A DNA stretch of 64,000 nt from CAVVEQ01 sp963806635. Its GTDB lineage: Bacteria > Chloroflexota > Anaerolineae > Anaerolineales > Anaerolineaceae. Shown piece after piece: positions 43,986 through 51,606 of the stretch. The position numbers were made by a program, and so were the translations under genes. The notes below the pieces were generated by a model. It was not told where the DNA came from. It saw only the letters and a list, made by a program, of their open reading frames with translations, and ran no database searches. The stretch covers positions 1 to 64,000 of the forward strand of contig CAWDZA010000002.1 of the NCBI GenBank assembly GCA_963806635.1, in the 5' to 3' direction. Within the stretch, counting starts at the first letter, position 1. Each line of letters opens with the position of its first letter.

Positions 43986-44309
43986 ATGTCTGATATTCAA
44001 CCTGTAGTTGTTCCACCCCAGGAATCACCGGCTGTTCCACAAAGCAGCGGTAAAGCCATTGTCAGCCTCGTCTTTGGGATTCTGGGTTTTGTCCTGCTTC
44101 CGCTCATTGCCGGGATCGTGGCGGTGGTGACCGGTTACTCCGCCAAACGCGAGATCCGCGAAAGTGCTGGCAGACTCAAGGGTGAGGATATGGCCACTGC
44201 CGGGATCATCCTTGGCTGGGTCAACCTGGGACTCACCGTACTTGGTGTTTGCATTGGCCTGGTCATCGTGCTGGGAGTTTTCACCGCTTTGGGTAACATT
44301 AAGTACTGA
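43986..44309 (+). CDS. DUF4190-like membrane protein
   Basis: 107 residues: Pro-rich N-terminus, then two hydrophobic segments (about 22-48 and 70-100) with AIVSLVFGILGFVLLPLIAG and ATAGIILGWVNLGLTVLG, and an intervening GYSAKREIRES loop. This matches the DUF4190 layout (G-x-x-x-G helices with a basic loop). A relative is encoded at 32766. Function unknown. Confidence 0.75.
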   Translation: MSDIQPVVVPPQESPAVPQSSGKAIVSLVFGILGFVLLPLIAGIVAVVTGYSAKREIRESAGRLKGEDMATAGIILGWVNLGLTVLGVCIGLVIVLGVFTALGNIKY

Positions 44310-44386
44310 TTCCGCTTAAGGTTATTCGGCAACTCCAACCATAGCGTGTCCAATGATCAAACCGCTTGGAGGGTGGGAACCTTCGC

Positions 44387-44415
44387 TTGACGATTCCGCC
44401 TCCAGGCGGTATATT
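44387..44415 (+). promoter_or_regulatory. tRNA-Arg promoter
   Basis: TTGACG (44387-44392), 17-base spacer, TATATT (44410-44415). The spacer contains the inverted repeat CCGCC-TCCA-GGCGG. Transcription would start near 44422, a few bases before the tRNA at 44431. Confidence 0.8.
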
Positions 44416-44430
44416 AAGTACGCTAAAAAT

Positions 44431-44507
44431 GTCCCAGTAGCGCAATTGGATAGAGCGTTTGCTTGCGGAGCAAAAGGTTGCAGATTCGAGTTCTGCCTGG
44501 GACACCA
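44431..44507 (+). tRNA. tRNA-Arg (anticodon GCG)
   Basis: Cloverleaf can be built by eye: acceptor GTCCCAG/CTGGGAC, anticodon stem TTTGC/GCAAA with loop TTGCGGA (GCG at the anticodon positions, reading CGC), T stem GCAGA/TCTGC with loop TTCGAGT, discriminator A and encoded CCA. The D region GCGCAATTGGATAGAGC is typical of tRNA-Arg but has one G-A mismatch in the D stem (GCGC/GAGC). The usual CGN-reading species has ACG, so GCG is uncommon and would not need inosine. The 3' end is repeated downstream. Confidence 0.93.
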
Positions 44508-44511
44508 TTCT

Positions 44512-44535
44512 AGACCCGCGAGGGTCTTTTTTATT
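44512..44535 (+). terminator. Terminator after tRNA-Arg (copy 1)
   Basis: AGACCC-GCGA-GGGTCT followed by TTTTTT. It is repeated with each 102-bp unit. Confidence 0.85.
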
Positions 44536-44613
44536 TTGTAAGAGACGTTTTTTGAGAAGGTTTTGATCCCCATTGAGGGGACGATGTTCGAGTTCTGCCT
44601 GGGACACCATTCA

Positions 44614-44637
44614 AGACCCGCGAGGGTCTTTTTTATT
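44614..44637 (+). terminator. Terminator in repeat unit 2
   Basis: Same AGACCC/GGGTCT hairpin and T run, 102 bases after the first. Confidence 0.8.
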
Positions 44638-44715
44638 TTGTAAGAGACGTTTTTTGAGAAGGTTTTGATCCCCATTGAGGGGACGATGTTCGAGTTCTGC
44701 CTGGGACACCATTCA

Positions 44716-44739
44716 AGACCCGCGAGGGTCTTTTTTATT
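44716..44739 (+). terminator. Terminator in repeat unit 3
   Basis: Same hairpin and T run, 204 bases after the first. Confidence 0.8.
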
Positions 44740-44819
44740 TTGTAAGAGACGTTTTTTGAGAAGGTTTTGATCCCCATTGAGGGGACGATGTTCGCGTTCT
44801 GTCTGGGACACACTCCCGG

Positions 44820-44850
44820 CCTGCTCATCATCCATCGTGGGCAGGTTTTT
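44820..44850 (+). terminator. Final terminator after the repeats
   Basis: CCTGC (44820-44824) pairs with GCAGG (44841-44845) and is followed by TTTTT. It closes the tRNA/repeat locus. Confidence 0.7.
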
Positions 44851-44918
44851 ATTCCTGGTTATCGTATAAACCCGCGTAGAACTATAATAAATTCAGCATC
44901 TCGTAAAGAGGAGAAATC

Positions 44919-46445
44919 ATGGAACAAAAATCTGTGATTATCATCGGCGCTGGTTTCGCCGGGTTGTGTGCCGGCATCTACGCGCGGCTTAATGGCTTCG
45001 GCGCGCACATTTTCGAACTGCACGATAAACCGGGAGGCCTGTGCACCTCCTGGAAGCGCAAGGGCTACACCATCGATGGCTGCATCCACTGGCTGGTGGG
45101 ATCCAACCCAAAGAGCGGGATGCACCAGTTCTGGGAGGAGGTCGGCCTCTCACAAGAGCGGGAGTTCGTCAACGCAGAGGAATATTCGCGTTATGAAACC
45201 AGGGATGGCCGCACGGTCATCTTCTTTAGCGACACTGACCGCCTGGAGTCTCACCTGCTTGAGATGTTCCCCCTGGATGAAAAACCGATCCGCGAATTGA
45301 CCGCTGGCATCCGTCTGGGTACTCGCATGTCCACATTTATGGATACCCCAACCGAATCACAAACACTATTTAAAAAAATTCAAAGGGGATTGTCCACTGG
45401 CTGGTTCTTCCTGTTGAATGGCAGGAAGCTTAATTATTGGATGAAGACGACCACGGCGGAATTCGTGCCAAAAATCAAAGACCCGGAATTAAAAGATGCC
45501 CTGGGCGAACTTTGGATGCCGGAGTTCCCGCTCTTTTTCCTGCTCTTCACATTTTCGTATCTGAATAACCAAAATGCCGGCTACCCCATCGGCGGATCGC
45601 TGCCCATGTCGCAGGCGCTGGAGAAGCGTTTCCTCGCGCTCGGCGGGGAGATCACCTATAAAGCCCGGGTGGAAAAGATCCTGGTGGAGGACGGGCGCGC
45701 GGTGGGCGTCCGCCTGGCAGATGGAAGCGAGCATCGCGCGGGACGGGTCATCTCGGCTGCGGATGGGCACACCACCATCTACAAGATGCTCGATGGCAAA
45801 TATAAGGATGACTCCATCGATAAAATGTACCGGGATTGGAAACTCTTCCCGCCGCTGGTCTTTGTGGGGGTGGGGGTGAACCGCGATTTTCAGGACCTGC
45901 CGAAAACCGTATCAGGGATAAGTATCCCTCTGAAGCATGCACTGGATATCGGTGATAAAACGATGGAACGGCTCCCCATTCATGTCTTTAATCAGGATCC
46001 GACCCTCGCGCCAAAAGGCAAAACCAGCCTGGTTGTGATCCTGCCTTCCGATTACAAATACTGGAAGGAACTTTCCGCCGACCGGGCTGCCTATGATGAA
46101 AAGAAGGACCAGATCGCGCGCGAGGTGGTGTCCGGGTTGGAGGAGCGCTTTCCCGGGATCGGTGCCGATGTGGAGATGGTGGATGTGGCCACCCCGCTCA
46201 CCTTTGAGCGCTATACCGGCAACTGGCAGGGCTCCTTTGAGGGCTGGATGATCACTGCCGAAAACGCAGGCACAGTGATGAAACCGCTCTCCCAAAAGCT
46301 GCCGGGGCTCGAGAACTTCTACCTTTGCGGGCAGTGGGTGGAGCCGGGCGGCGGGCTGCCCACGGGAGTGATGTCTGCCAGGCGGCTGCTCCAGGCGATC
46401 TGCAAGGAGGAGGGGAAGGATTTCCAGGCTCCCCTTCCTGAATGA
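44919..46445 (+). CDS. FAD-dependent oxidoreductase, phytoene desaturase-like
   Basis: 508 residues. The N-terminal FAD motif is VIIIGAGFAGLCAGIYARLN with the acidic end of the beta-alpha-beta fold (FELHDKPGGLC); the C-terminal FYLCGQWVEPGGGLPTGVMS is the second FAD-binding motif of the CrtI/carotenoid-isomerase family. Such enzymes desaturate or isomerise hydrophobic polyenes, but many relatives are of unknown substrate; no carotenoid genes lie nearby. ATG 44919 follows AGAGGAGA. It is not co-transcribed with any neighbour. Confidence 0.88.
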   Translation: MEQKSVIIIGAGFAGLCAGIYARLNGFGAHIFELHDKPGGLCTSWKRKGYTIDGCIHWLVGSNPKSGMHQFWEEVGLSQEREFVNAEEYSRYETRDGRTVIFFSDTDRLESHLLEMFPLDEKPIRELTAGIRLGTRMSTFMDTPTESQTLFKKIQRGLSTGWFFLLNGRKLNYWMKTTTAEFVPKIKDPELKDALGELWMPEFPLFFLLFTFSYLNNQNAGYPIGGSLPMSQALEKRFLALGGEITYKARVEKILVEDGRAVGVRLADGSEHRAGRVISAADGHTTIYKMLDGKYKDDSIDKMYRDWKLFPPLVFVGVGVNRDFQDLPKTVSGISIPLKHALDIGDKTMERLPIHVFNQDPTLAPKGKTSLVVILPSDYKYWKELSADRAAYDEKKDQIAREVVSGLEERFPGIGADVEMVDVATPLTFERYTGNWQGSFEGWMITAENAGTVMKPLSQKLPGLENFYLCGQWVEPGGGLPTGVMSARRLLQAICKEEGKDFQAPLPE

Positions 46446-46604
46446 TTTATTTACCTCGAAAAACACGAATTACACGAAAAAATGGATGAGTTGAAGCTTT
46501 GAGTTGTTGATTAGTAGGAATTAGATAATAAATTAATGTTTAACCCAAAGGTCGCGTAATACACGGAAAGAAGAGATCTTATCAGCGGGAGGGCGAAAAA
46601 ACGG

Positions 46605-46877
46605 ATGTTCTATACTGAATTCATGGGTGTTTTGTATCCCGATACGCATCCCAAGATTGAAGCCGTGCAAATCCAACTCTTACGAACGGCATCCCCCACC
46701 CGCAAGATGGAAATGCTGGCGCAGTTAAATTGCGCTGCGCATCAGTTGGCGATGATGGGGTTGCGCGTGAAATACCCCCATGCAAGTGAGTCCGAACTAA
46801 AGTATCGTCTGGCCGGGCTGCTGCTGGGCGAAGAGTTGGCGCAGAAAGTTTACGGGGATAGGGGGAGTGCAAAATGA
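46605..46877 (+). CDS. Small conserved hypothetical protein
   Basis: 90 residues, rich in helices: HPKIEAVQIQLLRTASPTRKMEMLAQLN, then a C-terminal ELKYRLAGLLLGEELAQKVYG pattern. This is a recurring short family in Chloroflexota and cyanobacteria, often beside a nucleotidyltransferase-like gene, which is not the case here. The start may be ATG 46605 or 46623; no ribosome site decides. Function unknown. A perfect hairpin follows the stop. Confidence 0.62.
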   Translation: MFYTEFMGVLYPDTHPKIEAVQIQLLRTASPTRKMEMLAQLNCAAHQLAMMGLRVKYPHASESELKYRLAGLLLGEELAQKVYGDRGSAK

Positions 46878-46884
46878 GCCTTTG

Positions 46885-46907
46885 GAGGTTACCATAAAGG
46901 TAACCTC
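46885..46907 (+). terminator. Perfect 9-bp hairpin after the small hypothetical gene
   Basis: GAGGTTACC (46885-46893), loop ATAAA, GGTAACCTC (46899-46907). It lacks a T run; a weak terminator or processing hairpin. Confidence 0.5.
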
Positions 46908-47054
46908 TGGTTTAGAAACCCTGGGAGTGCCCTATTTATAAGTGGTTCGCTCGCCTCCATTGCGACCCTACGACAATCCTTAAAGTGGTGTAAAATGAAT
47001 CCTGGCAGAAGCATGAAACAACCAATCCACAGAAAAAACCTGGTCCGAATCTTC

Positions 47055-47137
47055 AGGTACCGTCCCCCAAGGGGTTGAGCCGGAAAGCGGCTTATAAGCA
47101 ACACCTACCTAGGGAACGGCGCCAACCGTTCCCTTTT
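47055..47137 (+). promoter_or_regulatory. Riboswitch-like leader of the HPrK/PEPCK-like gene
   Basis: The stretch 46908-47164 has no gene. Just before the start codon lies an intrinsic terminator: GGGAACGG (47112-47119), CCGTTCCC (47126-47133), TTTT. Upstream, CCGTCCC (47060-47066) can pair with GGGAACGG in place of the terminator arm (with one bulge). Between them AGGTA (47055-47059) can pair with TACCT (47106-47110) around two small hairpins (CCC-CCAA-GGG and AGCCG-GAAAG-CGGCT), like an aptamer with a three-way junction. No known riboswitch class was matched. Confidence 0.5.
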
Positions 47138-47164
47138 GTTATCTCGAATTGGAAGGCTGCAGAC

Positions 47165-48937
47165 ATGGAAAAGATATCCTACCGAACCTACGCCGATAAG
47201 GTCATCCTGCGCACCGGTGACCGGCTTTGCGAAAACGCCGACGAACTGTTTTCCAGTAAGCTGGCTTACCGCATCATCAGTCAGGCGATACACAAGCTGG
47301 TGAAGCGCAACAGCCCCATGCTGCGCGTGTTCGACCGCCGCCTGATCGAGGACAAGGATATCCACCGGTTGATCGAGTTCATGAAGCTGGCACTTAAAGT
47401 CCCCCCCGAGATGGTGGTGAAGATCCTGCCCGAATCCGAACAGTTCCTGCGCGACCGGCAGCTATTTAACGACTTTATTGAATACCTGTATAACTACTGG
47501 CGCAGCCTGCAGCGCTTCATTATCTGCGATTCCGCCGGTAACCGCTTTGACCGCCGCCCCTACCAGACCTTCAACAATACGGTCGAATCGCTAACCCACC
47601 TGGTGCGCAGCACCTACCGCGACCTGCAGGAAAGCGTCACCGGCACCCACCCGCGCATTTACCGCCAGGTTCGCGCTGCCGCCGAGGTGGCAGCCATTGC
47701 CCTGCCCAAGGATGCCGCCTACCCCGCCGCGATCTACCGCAAGCTGAACGATATCGCCGTCATTCGCCAGATCCTGATCTACCCGCCGCTCATCTTCAAC
47801 CCGCCCATGAACAAACGCAGCGGCGTCTTCGAGCGGGTGGATAAAAACCCGCTGGAGGGGTTGCAGCTTTCCAGCAAAGACTGGCTGTGCTACCCCGCCA
47901 AGGTGGGGCCGCTGCTCATCATGATCTATTTTTCGCTCAAATTCGCAGAGCTGGGTTTTTCGCTTTGCAATCTCTTTGAGCTGGCGGATGAGAAGGATCT
48001 GCAGGGCCGCCCGGATGCGGCCTACCTCTTCGGCGTGCCGGAGAAAGATTTCCCGGCGCTTGGCAAGGGGCAGACCATCTTTTACGATGATGAAAAGAAT
48101 GACATGCTCATCGGCGCGGTGCCCGAATGCGACGAGTTCGGCTATTTCGGTTACCTGAAGAAAATGACCCTCACCCTGCACAACATTGTGATGATGAAGC
48201 GCGGACGGCTGCCTTTCCATGGAGCCATGGTGTCCCTGCGCATTCACGAGCGTGAGCCGATGACCGTGTTGATCATGGGGGATACCGGCGCGGGTAAATC
48301 GGAGTCGCTGGAAGCTTTCCGCCAGATCGGCAAGGATGAGATCGAGGAGATCACCATCATCGCCGATGACATGGGCTCATTGAATGGCGCCCAAAATGGG
48401 CACATCCTGGGGTACGGCACCGAAACCGGGGCGTTCATCCGGCTGGATGACCTGCAAACAGGCTATGCTTTTGGGCAGATCGACCGCACCATCATCATGA
48501 GCCCCGACCAGACCAACGCCCGTGTGATCCTGCCGGTGACCACCTTCCAGATGATCATCCGCGGCGTTCCGGTCGACCTGGTGCTCTACGCCAATAACTA
48601 CGAGCCGGTGGATGCGGATCACCCCACCCTGGAGTGGTTCGATACCCCCGAAAGCGCGCTCGAGGTCTTTCGAGCGGGCAAGGTGATGAGCAAGGGCACC
48701 ACAACGTTGACGGGTATGAACCAGACTTATTTTGCCAATGTGTTCGGCCCGGAGCAATACCAGGAGGAGCACGAGAAACTGGCCAAGGAATTTTTTGAGG
48801 TATTTTTCCAACAGGGAACCAAAGTGGGCCAGATCCGCACCCAGCTTGGGATTGCCGGGATGGAGATGAAAGGTCCCGAGCATGCCGCGCGGGCGCTGCT
48901 GGATTACGCGAGAGGAAAGGAAACGCCTAAACCTTAG
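47165..48937 (+). CDS. HPr kinase/PEPCK-superfamily P-loop protein
   Basis: 590 residues. A helical N-terminal region of about 320 residues (NSPMLRVFDRRLIEDKDIHR) precedes an HprK/PEPCK-like ATP domain: RGRLPFHGAMV, P-loop GDTGAGKSES (about 376-385), then DDMGSLNGAQNGHILGYGTETGAF segments. Full-length PEPCK and HPr kinase both use this fold, but the family-specific residues of neither are complete, so the substrate is unknown. ATG 47165 has no strong ribosome site, and the leader carries a terminator hairpin, suggesting control by attenuation. Confidence 0.7.
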   Translation: MEKISYRTYADKVILRTGDRLCENADELFSSKLAYRIISQAIHKLVKRNSPMLRVFDRRLIEDKDIHRLIEFMKLALKVPPEMVVKILPESEQFLRDRQLFNDFIEYLYNYWRSLQRFIICDSAGNRFDRRPYQTFNNTVESLTHLVRSTYRDLQESVTGTHPRIYRQVRAAAEVAAIALPKDAAYPAAIYRKLNDIAVIRQILIYPPLIFNPPMNKRSGVFERVDKNPLEGLQLSSKDWLCYPAKVGPLLIMIYFSLKFAELGFSLCNLFELADEKDLQGRPDAAYLFGVPEKDFPALGKGQTIFYDDEKNDMLIGAVPECDEFGYFGYLKKMTLTLHNIVMMKRGRLPFHGAMVSLRIHEREPMTVLIMGDTGAGKSESLEAFRQIGKDEIEEITIIADDMGSLNGAQNGHILGYGTETGAFIRLDDLQTGYAFGQIDRTIIMSPDQTNARVILPVTTFQMIIRGVPVDLVLYANNYEPVDADHPTLEWFDTPESALEVFRAGKVMSKGTTTLTGMNQTYFANVFGPEQYQEEHEKLAKEFFEVFFQQGTKVGQIRTQLGIAGMEMKGPEHAARALLDYARGKETPKP

Positions 48938-49012
48938 TTTGCAGTTCTGTAAAGCACAAAATGGGGGATATCTAATAGAATAGGTGCATGAGTTCTTTAA
49001 AGGTTGAGAATC

Positions 49013-49031
49013 ATGCAGATTAGATCTGCAT
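49013..49031. promoter_or_regulatory. Perfect inverted repeat upstream of the surface-protein gene
   Basis: ATGCAGAT (49013-49020), TAG, ATCTGCAT (49024-49031). An 8-bp perfect palindrome in the 240-base gap before the beta-helix gene; a candidate regulator-binding site or mRNA hairpin. Confidence 0.4.
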
Positions 49032-49176
49032 TGGGGGAAATCGATGTTTTTTTCACCAACCGGTAGAACCGATCCTGTTATTAGATCTTCTAATTCCGAT
49101 ATTCAAAATATTTTAAATAATCCCAGGGGGAATGAATACTTTCTCCCACAAAAAACCCATTTTCAAGGAGTGTCAG

Positions 49177-50354
49177 ATGAAAAAAATGTTTTATGTGTTG
49201 TTTGCCTTCCTGCTGGCTTTCGGGCTGGCGGCAGGCGCGGTCAGCCAGGTAAGCGCGGCAACTCTTTGTGTTGACCCGGCCAATACTCCCACCTGTTTTG
49301 CATCCATTCAAGAAGCGGTGGCTGCAGCGGCGGATGGGGATACCATCACGGTTGCCGCAGGTACATACAATGAGACAGGCCAGATCGTAATTGATAAAAA
49401 CCTGTCCATCGTGGGAGCTGATAAAACCACGACAATCATCACACCGGCAGGGGATACGGGAAGTTCAGGGGATGCCCGGGGATGGTTCCTGGTAACTGCC
49501 GGGAAGACCTTTAATCTCAGTAATGTCACCCTGGATGGATCTGGCAGATCCATCAATATGGCGGTAATGTCATATGGACCGGGTACATATGAAAATAATG
49601 TCTTCCAGAACCTTGGCGCCCCGGGTACCAGGGCCGCGGGGTTGCTTTCTTCTCCACCAGCAATGTGACTGTTCGGAATAACACGTTTTCAAATATTGGT
49701 CGCATAGGGATTTATTTCAGAAACACGACCAATGTCGTTGTGGATGGCAACACGTACACCGGCAAAGGGGATGGTGACTGGCTGGATTATGGGATTGAGC
49801 TTGAACAAGGCTCTGTTGCCGAGATCATGAACAATACCATTTCCAACTGCACAGGTGTTGCGTCTGATGGTTCAACCTCAGCTGGTGTGCTTATGACGAC
49901 ATATTTTGGATCGGGTACGACCGGAAATATCCACGATAATGTTTTTCAAGACAACTCAACAGGTATAGCTGTTGGCTATGATGGGACAGATACAAGCAGC
50001 TGCACCGCAACAGGTAACACATTCACTGGCAATGATTTTGCTATCACCTCCACGAATCCGGTTGTGAATGCAGGTGGCAACTGGTATGGGGATGCAAGCG
50101 GTCCGAGTGGCGTTGGTAATAGCGGCACTGGGGATGCAACAGAAGGCAATGTGGATTTTCGCCCTTGGTGCATCGATTCTGCCTGCGTTGCAACAATGGA
50201 TGTTGTCCCTGGCTGGACAATCCAATCCGGAATCAACGCTGCCGACCCCGGTGACACAATCCACCCGCTGGGAATATACGAAATCACGGTCAACAAGCAC
50301 GTCAAGCTCGTTGGCGTGGCAACGGGAGCGATAGCAGCAGTAACACAGTCCTAG
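49177..50354 (+). CDS. Surface beta-helix/cohesin/dockerin protein, N-terminal part (frameshifted)
   Basis: First readable part of a very large exported protein. ATG 49177 after CAAGGAG begins a signal peptide (MKKMFYVLFAFLLAFGLAAG, cleavage near VSA-A). Then parallel beta-helix repeats: PTCFASIQEAVAAAADGDTI, AAGTYNETGQIVIDKNL, VDGNTYTGKGDGDW and NTISNCTG. Frame 1 ends at 49668 and the next part starts near 49630 two bases on (or one base back); it ends at 50354 in AIAAVTQS. The gene probably continues through the broken stretch to the dockerin end at 54010. Confidence 0.72.
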
Positions 50355-51606
50355 ATGTCCGCCGGTCCGGCGGCGATTACGCTCACTGGTTCCGGTTCTT
50401 CAGATACGGACCCGATCCTTTTCCAGGATATTCGCGTTTCCCTGACTGGTGGATCGGGTTCCTGGTTCCTGAGGCTGCCTCATCCAATTATGTAAAAATG
50501 GATGGTGTTGCAGTTGCCTGCGGACCGCTCACTTATTCTGAAAATGAAGCGGGCTTATGGGTGATGTCTTCTGGCAGCCTGCGACATTTCACCGTAATGG
50601 ATTCCAGCTTCTCTGATTGTGATTTTGGCTGGTACTTCCAGCGCAAGGTCGATTCCGGTCCGGACGGAAGCTGGTGGAATATTCAATGTGTAGAACACTC
50701 TTTTTAGTGGAAACAGCTACAAAGGATTCTACGCAGAGAAGCTCTCTGAAGCCACATTCACGAATGTGACTGTGGAAGACACCTCTTTACGGGATTCCTA
50801 TTTCAAATCAAATGGAATGCGGGTATTGATATCAACCTTAAGGGGAGGGAAGTTACCGAAACCTTGTCTTCAACATCGACCACCAGCGGTAACGGTGGGT
50901 CGGAAGGTGTTGGGCTCGCTCTAAAAGCCCGCTCGGATGGTACGACTTATGGCGCGTACCCGGCTACGCTGGACAATGTTCAGATAAAGGCGGCACCTTC
51001 ACCGGTAATCGAACGCGGAAATCCGCATCGGCGAAACCGGCAAGAATAATCCCGGACCCACAGGTGTTGTCGATTTCAGTGCGACGCACAGATCGACCTC
51101 GACCGTACAGCGGATCGGATGGCGCAGCTTATGGAGATGTAGTCAACCTGGTTCCACCGCTCCAGTAACTCGTTACGCGTAACACACTTCCTGGCAGCGG
51201 GGTGTCTATTTCCACCCCCAATACAGTTTACGTGGATGATGGCTGGGCGGCATTGGCTCCTTTCGCTGACCCGGATGGCGCTGGTCCCGCAACCTCGTTC
51301 GGGTACGATGCCTTCGCCAGCATCCAGGCGGCGGTGGATGCTGCAGCGCCGGGAGCACGATCAAGTGCCTGCCGGAACCTATACAGAACAGGTAACTATT
51401 ACTAAATCGCTGACCCTGGTGGGCGAAGACCGTGACACCACCATCATCAAAGCGCCGGGAGCAATCCACCTGCGGCCTGATCCGTGGATATTCCGAATTC
51501 CGTTCCGTGGTCAAAAATCTAGGGTTCCGGACGTGGATGTGGACCTATCGGCTTCACCGTCAACGGGCCGGGTCCCAGCGGTTGCGGCTCAATCGGCTAC
51601 GGCATC
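50355..51606 (+). pseudogene. Heavily frameshifted middle part of the beta-helix gene
   Basis: The frame is broken many times here, but coding-like stretches remain on the plus strand: MDGVAVACGPLTYSENEAGL (about 50498-50707), then GNSYKGFYAEKLSEATFTNV (about 50708-50800), TSGNGGSEGVGLALKARSDG (about 50880-50950) and a second helix start ASIQAAVDAAAPG (about 51319-51355). At least eight shifts are needed. The stretch is either genuinely degenerate or a zone of dense sequence errors; it links the two better parts as one gene. Confidence 0.55.

Larger units (their letters stand above)
44485..44820 (+). repeat. 102-bp tandem repeats of the tRNA-Arg 3' end, about 3.2 copies
   Basis: Units start at 44485, 44587, 44689 and 44791 (period exactly 102). 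Each begins with the last 26 bases from the T loop of tRNA-Arg (TTCGAGTTCTGCCTGGGACA... to the CCA plus TTC) and continues with a terminator hairpin and T run, then a spacer with CCCC-ATTGA-GGGG. The first copy lies within the real tRNA. Copies two and three are identical; copy one differs by one base just after the tRNA; the last is partial and diverged. The layout is like the tyrT/rtT repeats of Escherichia coli. Confidence 0.92.

Noticed and set aside
44485..44820. CRISPR array
   Set aside because: The repeats are directly abutting 102-bp units without unique spacers, and no cas genes are present.
44322..44831. Minus-strand open frame of 169 codons with a repeated 34-residue unit
   Set aside because: It is the antisense of the tRNA-Arg and its 102-bp repeats (102 is a multiple of 3, so the frame stays open). 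No ribosome site or family match.
46889..47104. Minus-strand 71-codon open frame upstream of the HPrK/PEPCK-like gene
   Set aside because: No ribosome site or family features; the region is better explained by the structured leader.
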